This document shows positions 1-11,479 of a stretch of DNA of 64,000 nucleotides, piece by piece. The position numbers and the translations under genes are program-made. This DNA comes from Glebionis coronaria (Eukaryota > Streptophyta > Magnoliopsida > Asterales > Asteraceae), in NCBI GenBank assembly GCA_025667525.1, contig CM046874.1, positions 286,828,129 through 286,892,128 on the forward strand. The letters are read 5' to 3'. Each line of letters starts with the position of its first letter. Position 1 is the stretch's first letter. Below the pieces are notes generated by a model that saw only the letters and a program-made list of their open reading frames with translations, searched no databases and was not told the origin of the DNA.

Positions 1-2131
1 ATGTCGTAAAAATATCATACAATACGTCTTATGACGTTGTATGAAAACAAAAACCGTTATATGAATATGGTTATGAAAACCAAAACACAAACATAATATC
101 AATAGTATGACCCAGTATTGCTAGTCAGGCAATACATCGTAATTCGGAGCGTCTAGTAGTATTTCGTTAGTTTGGATTATTATAAGCCGCATGACATTGT
201 TACCTTACTAAAACAAACAACGGGTAGCTAACCCGATACTCAATTTGCCCATCTATAGTAGCGTGTCGTCACAAAGGTCACGCTATGGAAATCTTCTCAT
301 ACATAAATTCGCTTACCAATCAATGTGGCACGACGGGGATCAACCGTCAAGGCGCGAACTGGGGTGATCGTCCCCAAATAGTACTATTAAATGCATAAGC
401 ATCTACCAAATCCCGGTAGTTCACAATTCATGCTAATGGGACTTTTAGTGACATAACCTAACTTTAATAATCCATTTAATTTCATCTATCGGGTCCTTTA
501 ATCATTTATCGGGTCATACAATCGGGTCATACAATCATTTGGGTCCAAATCAATAAACAAACAATCGGGACAAATGGTGTCCTATTTTATAAAAACTAAC
601 ATGTTATCTCCCTCGCGGGTTTATAAAACATTTATAAAAACATTTAAAAGAGTGTGAGGCTATGAACTCACGTTGATGTGGGAAGGCGGGTTATCGGCAA
701 TTCGGACGTACGGTACGTGCTTCAATCACGGAAACCAAGACAATAATACTCGTCTTAGACTCATGTCCAATGACTTTATAAAAATAACAATTATGTATAC
801 ATATGATGATTTTATATATATGATGATCAAGTGGGTTTACATATTCTCGTTTACTCATTTTAGTGTTATATGTCGATAACTTTTATACTAGTTTACTAGT
901 TTCACCTATTTTCGTGTTTTAAGTCCAATAAACTTATTATAAGTTCTTTAACTTGTTTTAATCCATGTTATACTTATATTATCAGTATCTACACTTTAAA
1001 AGTTGGGCCTAAATGGGTTAAGCCCAATAAGTTCTTTTTATAAGTGTTTAACTTATTTAGTCCAATTATTAGTCCAATATGTTTACTTAGCTCGTTAATG
1101 TCCGTATGTCCTATAGTTCGGGTTTTTATCGGTTTTTACTTGTTATATATGTTTATATATCAGTATATGTGTTTATAAAAGTTTACATTAGACGGGTCCA
1201 ACCGTCTAAGTTTTATTTAACAAAAACGTTAATTTTACGGTATTAGCCGAAAAAGTCGTAAAAATCATGTTTATAGTTTTATCACTTATAAAACTTAACA
1301 AGTTACCATTTTTATAAAATGTCCACTTATTTACCATTGTACATATTTATATAAATGTATTATATAAGTTAGTGGGTTTTAATTTATAATTTATACTATT
1401 AAATTTTGAGTGCTTATATAATAGTATTATACTTTAATTTCCAAAATCTGATTTTTATTTTCATCTTTACCAAAACTGCCATATCTAGAGTTATATATGG
1501 AGATAGAAGCTCAAATTTTTATCAGATAAACTACATGATATTTGCTCCATTTAACTCTACTATAGCTACTGTTGAATCATCCTCTAATTATTTTCTAAAA
1601 ATCGTCCAAAACAGTGAACTCAGATTTGTACTTTAAACTTGTTTTGATCATATCTCACTCATTACAATGATTCCATTGCATGGCCAACTCTCACATGTGT
1701 ACAAGACATATAGCTTACTGAATATCAATTCTACTTCATCATTTTATCAGTTCATGACATGTTTCTTTACTGTTTTATACAGCCATCATTTTTAAGCAAG
1801 ATTTTAGCCTTGTTTCTTATAGTCTTTCATCTTTTTAAGCATGTTTATCAACACCAAATCCCCACACAATACTTTTATCATCATATAATCATCATATACA
1901 TATACAATAGGAAATAAAATACATGATTACATAATCAAAATAACAAGAAGATGAGGAGGACAATCTTTATACCACCAAGTTGATGTAGGTTATGATTTGG
2001 ACATGGATTTTGATGGAGAAACTTGTGATGCACCAAGACCATCTTCAAGACCACCATGCTTCATGAATACCTTGTAGAAAACCAGCCCTAATACTCCATG
2101 GAAACTCCTCCTTGGATGTTATAAGCACCAC
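1..2131 (-). repeat. Distal part of the 3' LTR of a minus-strand chromovirus-like element
   Basis: This stretch matches 21248 onward with about 2% substitutions (10 differences counted in the first 440 bp). The matching block is the LTR at 20770-24205. The remainder of this LTR is at 14489-15321, because Athila-1 was inserted between them. About 480 bp of the LTR lies left of the window. It has no credible coding content; the short ORFs inside are chance. Confidence 0.85.
2127..2131. repeat. Target-site duplication of Athila-1, left copy
   Basis: The 5 bp accac directly before the 5' LTR is repeated at 14489-14493 directly after the 3' LTR. The unoccupied form of the same locus is visible in the paralogous LTR near 23369-23385. 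Confidence 0.95.
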
Positions 2132-3189
2132 TGATGAGATGGCATTTATACATGATCTCATCGTTCTTTTCGGGCTTTAAATGCATAAAAATGTCATAAA
2201 ATACCATATATATGCTTGTGTTTGTTTACTTGTGTATTTTAGGTATGGATATCGTGAAAAAGACAAAAGATCACAAGAATCAAGGAAAAACGAACACGAG
2301 AAACGAAGCCGTACAAAGAATCGGGCCCTAATCATGGAATTTTCATCAAATACCCTTGAAGACTTGAAGACAAAACAAGATTGATCCTCAATGAATGAAG
2401 AAATGACACTTAAAACCCTTGTATATTAATAATTACAAGTTTGGTCCCTTAAGTTTGTCAAAATTGCAAAAAGGTCCTTCAACTTTGAAGAAATGGCAAG
2501 ATTAGTCCCTCAACAATTCAAATTGCCAATAATGGTCCCTCAACAAGTGAAAGACTCATTGAAGACCTTTGAAGATCAACATTGTCCAAGATTAGTCCTT
2601 GAAAAATCACCAAATGACAAAAATTGCCTTTGAAACATCTTTATGGAAAGTTTGTGCCAAAATTGTCAAAGTGGGAAAGTTAATTATCAAAGGGATGCAA
2701 GTTTTAGGGCTGGAAACCTTAAAAGCCAAAAATAACAAAAACCAAGGACCAAAAGTGACAACTCTGAAACATTTAAAAAAAGAGGCGCCTAACACAATCC
2801 CCACCCCCAATTTCGGATCTAAACACATACTATTCACCTTTCTTACTACCCAGAAATTACTTTCACTTTTCCTTGGGTAAAAACCAATTAAACTTGCACA
2901 CAAGTAATTCACACACTCACAAACCTTTCCCACTCCTAAAAACCTGCATCCCACTCATGTGCACCAAACCCCCAATTCCCCAATCCACCAATCACATCAT
3001 TCCTTAGCCCCCAAGCATCATGACGTGGCTTAAATCAATGGCCAAGATTATTTGCTTCCTCCCAAAGCAAAATAAACGTTCAAGATCAAGAGAGGACAAA
3101 ATGCACTCAAAATCATTCAAGGGCACATTTGGGATTTTCTATGTATTAGGGTTTTATGTTTTTATGCTTCTAGGATGTTCTATAGGCTC

Positions 3190-3198
3190 TATAAAAGG
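3190..3198 (+). promoter_or_regulatory. TATA box of Athila-1 5' LTR
   Basis: TATAAAAGG sits about 1.06 kb into the LTR, in the usual context of a retrotransposon core promoter. The same sequence is at 12538 in the 3' LTR. Confidence 0.7.
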
Positions 3199-4295
3199 AG
3201 ACCCAAGTCGTGGTGATCCCTTTGTTCCAGTTTTTAAGCTTGCACATGTAATACCTTTTTAAAGAAATAAAAAGTTTGGTTTTTGAAATATTCAAGTGTA
3301 ATTCCTTTTTTATTGTTTTTAAAAGTTGAGTGTTGTGTTAAGCTTAATTCTGAGTTCCACACTTTTATTTGGTTAAGCAACTTTGATTTTCAAAGTTGTT
3401 TAAGGTTTTGAGATTTTGAGAGATTTTGGTAAAATCTTCTCAAAAGGTTTTTGGTGTTAGGAGTTCATGTTTATTGGTGATTTAAGTATAATAAAAACAT
3501 TTTAAGAAGATTAAAAAGGTTTTGGAAGAGTTTTAAAAAGAGAAAAAAGAATCATATCATATCATATTATTTTTGTTCTTGTTTTCTTTGTTTTCGTTTT
3601 TGAGCAGGATCAAAGGGTGTTGTTGATTTAGTTCAGCACCAACCCGGGTTGGTTTGGAGGTGGATTCAACATCCACTAGGACCCTTGGATGTAGGGGTCC
3701 TAAGGTAACTCTCTTTTACTCTTTGAAAAGTTCATAAAAGTGCTTGTTACTTGATTTGCTTGATTGATTGATTAAGTGTGTTTAAGTTACTTGATTTGTG
3801 TTTATGTTATGTTATATACATGTTATGAAGCTTTGATAACAATTTGGTTAGGTTTCATAAGGTTTTGATTTGGAAAAATTGGTTTTCAAAAAGTTTAAAG
3901 GGTGTTTGGCAATACGTTTTAGCAGGAGTTGGATCTTAATTAATGAATTGTAAGGGTGTTATAGTTAGTGATTAAGGTTGATTTAGATTTTAACTAGTTG
4001 GTAACTTAGTTTGGTACAAGTTTTAGCTTAGTTTAAGAGGTAAAAGGTAAAAAGGGTGTTAAAAATCTGCATATTGCTAAATTGCTTGATTTTTCATGCA
4101 TATGATTGCTTGATTTTGATTGCTAAGTGTTTTATATTTGTGTGGTTTTGACTCCTTGTGCTTCATTGAGCACAAGGGTGCCCCAATTGATCCAAAATAC
4201 CATCAAACAAGCTCATTGCCAAGACCTCTTGGCATCACAAGTGTACAAGTGTGCACTTGTTTGGTTCAGCAATTACAACCAGGCACGTTATACAC

Positions 4296-4401
4296 GTTGC
4301 GCCGCAAGAACTACCTGTTGCGGCGCAACTGGAGGAGCTGCAGATCTTGGTATTCCCGTTTCACTAGTTGCGGCGCATGACAAAAGCGTTGCGGCGCAAC
4401 T
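4296..4401 (+). repeat. Cluster of four near-palindromic GC-rich motifs in the LTR
   Basis: GTTGCGCCGCAAG (4296-4308), GTTGCGGCGCAACT (4317-4330), GTTGCGGCGCATG (4367-4379) and GTTGCGGCGCAACT (4388-4401) lie within 106 bp of otherwise AT-rich LTR. The same cluster recurs from 13644 in the 3' LTR. Confidence 0.85.
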
Positions 4402-5146
4402 GAGTGTTTTAATATTATTTTATTATTTAATTTTCAAAATTTTATTTTTCTTTCTTTTTCAATTTTCCTAGGTTCTTTATCATAAATTAGGACTATTTCC
4501 ATTTTTAGAATAATTTTCTAGTTTTTAGATTTATTTTTATAATTATTTTAAGTTTAATTAGTTTTTAATTAGTTTAAATCATTTTTAGAGTTTTAAAAAA
4601 TAGTTTTAATAGGTTTTAATTTTTAGAAAATTACTTTTTAGTCTTATAATAATATAAGTTGAGTAATTATTCAATAAAATCATATTTTTGACATTTGAAT
4701 TAATTAAATTTAATTTTAGGGCTTTAATTAGCATTTAAAATTAATTATTTAATTAATAAAAGGTTTTAAAATATCTTTATTGGATTTTTGTCTTTATTTA
4801 TATTATTTTAGACTTGTTTTAGTCTTTTTAATCTTTTTCTTGATTTTGTTTTTGGTTTTAATAATTTTTAATTTTAGTGGTTTTTCTACGGTTTTACGTT
4901 TTCGTTTTTTACGTCATAGTGTAATTTCCAAGAAACCGTCATTCCATCTTCTCAATATTAATCTCAAATACATACAAGTTAATTCACAACACCATACCTC
5001 CTTGGGAAACGAATCTTTCATCTCTTTTTAAGTGATTGTGGGTCATTACTTGTGGTTTTCCTAAATCACTCGTCGATACTTACCGCTCATATTTAGTTGC
5101 TTGTTTTTCCTAAAGCAAGTTATCTAAATTTTTCTTGCAATCATTT

Positions 5147-5164
5147 TGGCGCCGCTGCCGGGGA
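5147..5164 (+). promoter_or_regulatory. Primer binding site of Athila-1
   Basis: TGGCGCCGCTGCCGGGGA lies three bases after the LTR. It matches the tRNA-Asp-complementary PBS typical of Athila elements, apart from one base. Confidence 0.93.
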
Positions 5165-5888
5165 GGTGTGTCGTGTTTTAATTTGGAAAATTTTGTTTTT
5201 GATATTATCCATAATAATATTTGTGTTAAGTGGAACTCCCTTAACACGTATTATCGGTTTTCTCGGTTTTTCTTTGTGAATATTATTAATATATTGTATT
5301 AAGTATCACAACCAAAATACAATATCTCCAAAAGTGTGAAAACACAACCTTGATTCGGGATTTCATCACTCGATCATTGTATTCGAATCTCAAACAAAAA
5401 GAAAAGGCAAAAATAGATAAATACTTTCGTGAAGCTCGATTTTGAAAGATACGAACTATAAGGTGGGTATAAGGCGGGTATTATAAAATATACCCTAAGG
5501 AAAAAGGCTCTTAAGTGCTTCGCGCCGCCTCGTTTCCCCGCTTGCTTGTGAGTATTTTGAGATTGAAGGCTAATCGAGGGTTTTGCCGCCCAAAGTATTA
5601 ATACGTATACTATATTTGCTTGGTTTTCTTTGTGATTAAACCCTCGTGAACAATTTGGTTTTCACCAAAGTTCTAAAGTCATTCGAAGGCGTTCACTCCA
5701 CGTGATCGTTTTCATTCCTTTGAGGCTTCTTTAATCAAGAGTTTGATTCGAGGAGAGATTTTGTAGATTGTTGTCTACGAAGATACACCAAAATCCAAAA
5801 AAAAAATTAAATATCATCAAAAACACAAAAAAATTGAAAATCCACAAAACAACCAAAAAGAATCTTCTTTGCTCACCTCCCATTCTTC
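5165..5888 (+). other. Untranslated leader of Athila-1
   Basis: This stretch between PBS and Gag start has no long ORF and presumably carries packaging signals. I see no specific motif in it. Confidence 0.6.
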
Positions 5889-8800
5889 GTGAAGTTTATG
5901 ATCACTCGTAATCAAGCTAAACGAGCTCGTAAACGACTTCAAAAGCAAGCAAATCAAGGATCGTTGATTGTTGAAGAACCTCCAATTGTTGAACCTATTA
6001 TAGAACAAGAAGTCGTAATGGCTAATCGTACTATGATGGAGTTGCTACAAGCACCCACCGAGGGTTTTGGAGAGGCAATTGTTATTCCCGCCATCCTTGC
6101 GGAGAATTTCGAGATTAAGACGGGTTTAATGTCGATGCTACAAGCAAACAAGTTTCGAGGTCACGAGAAAGACAACCCGCATTACCATATTAGGAATTTC
6201 AACCGTCTCACCGCCACTAGCAAATTCAAAGATGTTCCGCATGACGCCATTAAGATGATGTTGTTTCCATATTCGTTGGATGGACCCGCTAAAATTTGGC
6301 TCGAGAAAGAACCGCCAAATTCGATTTTGACATGGGCCGATCTCGTTTCTAAGTTTGTGAACAAGTTTTTTCCACCATCGAAAACAACACATTTGAAGAA
6401 TGAGATTTCACGATTTGTGCAACGTAACAATGAAAGTTTTTCAATGGCATGGGAACGATTTAAGGAGATGTTACATGAATGTCCTCATCATGATTTTTCG
6501 GAATTGCATCAAATTGATACATTTTATAATGGGCTTAATGATCATGAACGAGATTATTTGAATGCCGCCGCGGGTGGTAATTTTTTGTGCAAAACGACAA
6601 ATGAGGCTTTACAAATCATTGAAAATCGATCTAAGGTTTATAGCCCTCGTAACACACCGAGTGTTGCCAATATGGGTTCGTCATCGTCATCACAATCGTC
6701 TCGTGGCATTAATGCCTTACATGATGAAGCTAATGAGGAAAATCGGTTTTTTGATAGATTTGCTAATCTAATGTCCCATTGGAAGGCTCAAGAAGCTTCC
6801 AATTCCGCTTCGGTTAAAGCGGTTGCTAAGAGTTGTTTATCGTGTGGAGGAGCTCATGATTTATCCGAGTGCATTACCGCGGATGGTAACACTTCGAGTG
6901 CTTATGTAGCAACGGGAACTTACAACCAAAACGGCCAAGGTTCCCGCCAAAATCAAGCTCCACCAAATCAAAATGCTAATAATTATCGAAACAACAACCA
7001 AGGTAATTACCAAGGCAACACACGCAATTACAACAAAGGGAATTATCAAAGTGGGAATGGACAAATCTCTAATCAAAACCAAAACCGTGATTTTCAAAAC
7101 ACCACACAAGGTTTTCAAAATGCTCACACGAAAAATTTGCAAGGAGAATTTTTGGATTATGCAAAAGCAAATGATGCTAAATTTGATAACATGCAACGTG
7201 AGATGATTAGCTTAAGATCCGAGTTGAAAAACGAGCTTAAAAATGAACTTGCTAATGAACTTAAAACTCATGCTAATAAAATGGAAGGAAATGTCCAACG
7301 TCTTCAACAAAACCAACAAAAGATGGAATTAGGACAACATGAGATTAAGCAAGAATTATTGAAAGCGGATGCTAGGCAATCAAAATTTGAGGACCGTATG
7401 GCTAAGATGTTTGAAGCAATCATGTGTAAGCCCTCTTCTTCGGGTGGTCTTCCTAGTGATACCATTAACAACCCGAAGGTAGAAATGAAGGTTATTACTA
7501 CACGAAGTGGTAAAACTTTCAAGGAACCAATCTCTCGTCCAAGTACTTCTACGGAGAAGGAAATCGAGAAAGAACCCGAGGTGATGGTCGAAAAGGAGCA
7601 CATTACAATCCCACGAAGTACCGCTCATACCACACCTACGGTTACACCAATACCAATTGTGGAACCCGAGTTTCCAAGGCCGTTGCCTAATGACCAACCC
7701 ACACCACCTTTACCTTACCCTTCGAGACGAAACAAAGAGAAAGCACAAGAAAGGAACAATTATCAATTTGAGCTATTTATGAAAATGTTTCGTGATTTGC
7801 ACTTTAACATAAGTTTTGCCGATGCTTTAATCATGATGCCTCGATTCGCCGCAAACTTCAAAAGTATGCTTAACAACAAAGAGAAGTTACAACAAACGTC
7901 TAGTTGTTCATCGGTTTTTCTAAGCCGCATACCACAAAAAGTCGGTGATCCCGGTAAATTTTTGATTCCGTGTGCTATTCAAGATATGGAGGAATGCTAC
8001 GCCTTGGCCGATCTTGGTGCTAGTATTAATTTAATGCCTCTCGAGATTTTCAAATCGCTTTCGCTTCCGGCTCTTACTCCTTCGAACATGTCCATCGAGA
8101 TGGCCGATCATTCTACGATCATGGCATGTGGAGTAGCCGAGGACGTTTTCGTTAAAGTCGGAAAGTTTTACTATCCCGTTGACTTTATCGTTGTAGATAT
8201 TCCCATCGATCGAAAAGTTCCTCTCATTTTGGGTCGTTCATTTTTGGATACATCAAGAGCACTTATCGATGTTAATGCTCGAAAAATCACCCTTCGTTTC
8301 AATGAGGAAGAACTTGTCATCAATGCAACACAAAACTCCAATCTTTCTCATGTATATTCTATTGCAACTTTAAACCATGGTGACTCGACCAATGTCACTT
8401 GCAAAGAATTTTCACCAAGAGTTTTAGGGAATGTCTCCAAAAACAATTTACCATTTCCTCCGCCGGTGGAGGTTATGAGTGCTAAGCCTACAAAGAAGAA
8501 ACCGTCAATACTTGAATCGAAAAATCCTTCGCCTCATCTCGAACATTCATTCTTGAAAAGTGTTGATAAGTTGCCGGTTTCTACGGAAGATCTTTCGGAT
8601 GATGAATATGTTGGCCCCGATGGGGAGGTTTTCTTCGTCGATAAACGCTTTGAGAACTTGCCACCACCAAAACCAAAACGGTTTCAAAATGTGAGAATTT
8701 TTAGTGTAACTAACATCGTCTTAGAAACACCGAATATTTTCGACATAATCAACAAGGGTTTTCATAAGGAGAGTTTAAAAGATAAAAATGAAAAAGATCT

Positions 8801-9224
8801 TAAATGTGATTTAATTGATTTTTCTACAAATCTAACTCCGTCATCACCGCGTGTTTTGAGTACTACAAACTCGTCTACTCCTTTTGACGATGTTTTGTGT
8901 GGTCTTAGTATGGGGGAAGCCCCTTATGTTCCCTCATCCTTGTCCACCGAGGACGAGATATTCGATCCCGGAATTTCATGTAAAGGGAAATCTCGGTCTT
9001 CCACCGATGCAATAAATGGAAACTATATCTATTTGCTTGGTGCGAGTCTACCTCGAGTAGCTCAAACGTTTGTCTTACCAATTGTCTCACCCTTCTACTT
9101 CTCATCTATTTTCTTCAAACTCTTTGAGTTTATGGCACATGTTGGAGTGGTGTTAATTTGTTTTCCCAATGGAAACGAGAACGCCATTTTCGACCCCGGT
9201 ATTTTGCATCATATAAGGACTTAG
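5889..9224 (+). CDS. Athila-type Gag-protease polyprotein with an unusual C-terminal extension
   Basis: An intact ORF of 1111 residues. In order it shows: a basic N-terminus; a retrotransposon Gag domain (about 95-230); a CX2CX3HX4C zinc knuckle (Cys316, Cys319, His323, Cys328); an Asn/Gln-rich segment (340-410); a coiled coil (420-510); and an aspartic protease (about 690-800) with the active-site motif ADLGAS near 707 and a later ILGRSF. The protease is normally followed by reverse transcriptase, but here about 300 residues of unrecognised sequence follow, acidic and then hydrophobic (about 1045-1085). The C-terminal part contains IFDPGI twice. The product should assemble virus-like particles in the cytoplasm. 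RT-IN was probably lost by internal deletion. I used the first ATG in the open frame; an ATG three codons downstream would serve equally well. Confidence 0.9.
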   Translation: MKFMITRNQAKRARKRLQKQANQGSLIVEEPPIVEPIIEQEVVMANRTMMELLQAPTEGFGEAIVIPAILAENFEIKTGLMSMLQANKFRGHEKDNPHYHIRNFNRLTATSKFKDVPHDAIKMMLFPYSLDGPAKIWLEKEPPNSILTWADLVSKFVNKFFPPSKTTHLKNEISRFVQRNNESFSMAWERFKEMLHECPHHDFSELHQIDTFYNGLNDHERDYLNAAAGGNFLCKTTNEALQIIENRSKVYSPRNTPSVANMGSSSSSQSSRGINALHDEANEENRFFDRFANLMSHWKAQEASNSASVKAVAKSCLSCGGAHDLSECITADGNTSSAYVATGTYNQNGQGSRQNQAPPNQNANNYRNNNQGNYQGNTRNYNKGNYQSGNGQISNQNQNRDFQNTTQGFQNAHTKNLQGEFLDYAKANDAKFDNMQREMISLRSELKNELKNELANELKTHANKMEGNVQRLQQNQQKMELGQHEIKQELLKADARQSKFEDRMAKMFEAIMCKPSSSGGLPSDTINNPKVEMKVITTRSGKTFKEPISRPSTSTEKEIEKEPEVMVEKEHITIPRSTAHTTPTVTPIPIVEPEFPRPLPNDQPTPPLPYPSRRNKEKAQERNNYQFELFMKMFRDLHFNISFADALIMMPRFAANFKSMLNNKEKLQQTSSCSSVFLSRIPQKVGDPGKFLIPCAIQDMEECYALADLGASINLMPLEIFKSLSLPALTPSNMSIEMADHSTIMACGVAEDVFVKVGKFYYPVDFIVVDIPIDRKVPLILGRSFLDTSRALIDVNARKITLRFNEEELVINATQNSNLSHVYSIATLNHGDSTNVTCKEFSPRVLGNVSKNNLPFPPPVEVMSAKPTKKKPSILESKNPSPHLEHSFLKSVDKLPVSTEDLSDDEYVGPDGEVFFVDKRFENLPPPKPKRFQNVRIFSVTNIVLETPNIFDIINKGFHKESLKDKNEKDLKCDLIDFSTNLTPSSPRVLSTTNSSTPFDDVLCGLSMGEAPYVPSSLSTEDEIFDPGISCKGKSRSSTDAINGNYIYLLGASLPRVAQTFVLPIVSPFYFSSIFFKLFEFMAHVGVVLICFPNGNENAIFDPGILHHIRT

Positions 9225-9704
9225 TCCTTTTTACCGGTTGCTTTTTGGGCCTTGTTTATCATGTAAGCCCCATCAAAAATTAACCACACCATGATATCCC
9301 TAAATGTTCACATTTTGAGGGGATCGAGTCGAGCTCATGACTCGGTAATCAAAAACGAGGTGCCTCGTGGGGGAGATCCCATGCTTATCTTTATGCTTTA
9401 TTGTTCACTAATAAGGGGACTTGTACCCTTCCAACTCGTTGTCTCGTGGTTGTTTGTGATTGTGTTATCTAGATCATCATCATCGTCTACGATTGAAGAC
9501 TCTCGTGTTCGTTTACGTGAGCCTCCATCGTTCGTTTGAAGAAGTTTTTCACGAATCCATGACATATCCTTTATTGTTCTAACAATTATCTTTTAGCATA
9601 ATTAATAAACGGCTTTAGATATATTGTTGATCACCCTTTCCATGCTAGATCCTAAGCATTCGATTCTTCGTCTCTAGTATGGGGGTGATCCACCTTTAGA
9701 CTCG

Positions 9705-9724
9705 AAACATTGAGGACAATGTTT
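9705..9724 (+). other. Conserved Athila 3' UTR hairpin
   Basis: AAACATTGAGGACAATGTTT is a perfect 8-bp inverted repeat with a 4-nt loop, flanked on both sides by PPT-like G tracts. Related hairpins occur at 24786-24805 and, inverted, at 39444-39465. Confidence 0.85.
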
Positions 9725-10533
9725 ACTTTTAGTATGGGGGGGTGAATAGGTACTTGCTTTGCTACGCCCTCACGTTTTCCAACTTTCAATGTTTTGTTTT
9801 GCTAATAAGGCTAAAAATGGCCAAATTTTAAAATTTTTCTTAGTTTTCATAAGTGTTTTTAAGACACGAATGTATATTTTCCGATGGGTAGAATAAGAGT
9901 TAATTTTTGACTTGATGGGCATTTGGAGCCATTTACATTCCTTAACCCGCTCAATTCAAGTTTTGCTAGACTTTTATATAGGGAGCTTTAAAACGCGAAA
10001 GTCTTAATTCATTCGGGTTAAGAACAAGAACTTTTCGCAAGTTCCTATAATTGATTCTAGAAAGTCACTTATCAAGGGAACTTTAAAACGCATTCTCTAA
10101 ACTTGAAAAAGTCCAAGAAAGTGCAAGATCCTATAGGTGGCTTGAAAACCCAAAACGTTGATTTGATATAGTCTTAATGAAAGCTAATCCAAATTTGGCT
10201 TAATTTTGACTTGCATGGCTAAGTATTCACGAGTCTCTTTAATTAGAGGTCTTTAAATAGTGAAGAACGAGAAATGATAGAGTTAGACAAGTGATCATGC
10301 TAAACGTAGAACATGGAAGTGTTCTTTCAAAAACTCATATGTTTTTAATTGTGGCTTTTTCTTCCCATAAGATCAATGCATTAGGAATAAAACATAATTG
10401 CAATAAGTAAGGTCGTACGATTTGAAAGGTTACTTAGCCTCTAGCGCAAGATCGTTTAAAAGTTGCTCGGGGTTGAATAGAGTTCATAGCCAAGGCATAA
10501 CTTATTGAAGCGGGACGCGAAGATTGGCGATCA

Positions 10534-10709
10534 TCCAAAAAGGCCCTAACAAGGCATGAGGAGCTCTATTTTTGCTAAAGATCCAAAGATGATGTGAAGT
10601 ATCATTATTCCAAAATCAATATGAAGGATCGAGACACACGACGAGAAGCTATTACTCCCCTAAAGAATGGAGAAAGTCTATCCAAAAAGACCCTAACAAG
10701 GTATGAGGA
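10534..10709 (+). other. Duplicated 29-nt stem-loop element in the Athila-1 3' UTR
   Basis: Two copies (10534-10562 and 10681-10709) follow the pattern TCC, six bases, RCC, seven-base loop, GGY, four bases, GGA. The inner stem closes with G-C in the first copy and A-T in the second. Equivalent pairs occur in both other Athila-type copies in the window. Confidence 0.75.
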
Positions 10710-11479
10710 TAAATATATCCAAGTCCGAAAAGGAGGCGGATCGTTGTATATCAAAATCCAAAGTAAAGATTGAAGAAAAATGATGAAGTCGTGGTCCTAT
10801 ATGAAGAATCTCTCAAAAACGTCAAGAGAAGAAATTCCAAATATATGAAGAGAAGACCATAAATTCGAGAACGTCTTCCCAAGATTTGAAGTATGAAGTA
10901 CATGCCAAATATCGGTCCGAGAAAGGTCTCAAATCGTGAAACGAGTTATGCCAAGATATGAACTTAAGGAGATACACGAGAAGCCGTTTTAAAAGATTTT
11001 GTCCTTCGGCTAACTATTGATCAAATCGTGCTACTTTGCTTTCGGACTAATAACTACTCAAATAAGTCAATATGAATCACTTGTGATCCATGACAAATAG
11101 ATAAAAAATGCTAGTAACCCATTTCCTTTTATAATAACTAGGATTGCGGGGAGAAAAAGTATTACACAATTTGAACGTATGAGTAGTGTTAGCATTGTGA
11201 CTTGTACCAACAATGATCTTGTTTTTGCACTTAGCATGGAATGTATGACAATCAAGGATGACGAAGTTTACTCTAAGGGACATTAACTTGTTTCTATTCT
11301 TTGACCCTAAAAGTCACATTTTGGTGATAAAAATCATACATTATGTCTTTACACATCATCGTAGTATGTTGCAAGTCTTTTACTTTTCAATAAAGGTTAA
11401 TAAAATTGAACTTTGGTGATGCTTAGATACTTTATTCTAGCATTGCGTGAGGGCACGGCAATGGCTTAGTATGGGGGAG

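Larger units (their letters stand above)
2132..5143 (+). repeat. 5' LTR of Athila-1
   Basis: It starts TGATGAGATGGC and ends at the CA just before the PBS. It is colinear with 11480-14440 at a constant offset of 9348 bp, with no indel. Two substitutions are visible (near 2322 and 3210). After 5092 the two LTRs stop matching closely. The short ORFs within it occur in both copies and look non-coding. Confidence 0.93.
9225..11479 (+). other. 3' UTR of Athila-1, homologous to those of Athila-2 and Athila-3
   Basis: Non-coding. It contains GAGTCGAGCTCATGACTC (9326-9343), which has a counterpart just after the integrase stop of Athila-2. It also has a hairpin at 9705-9724 between two PPT-like tracts (9676-9686, 9731-9742), two copies of a 29-nt element (10534-10562, 10681-10709), and the polypurine tract ATGGGGGAG (11471-11479) touching the 3' LTR. 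A colinear but inverted homologue occupies 37.8-39.4 kb. Confidence 0.85.

Noticed and set aside
2599..4471. ORFs of 80-115 codons inside the Athila-1 LTRs
   Set aside because: They appear in both LTRs only because the LTRs are duplicates; sequences are low complexity and no domain is recognisable.
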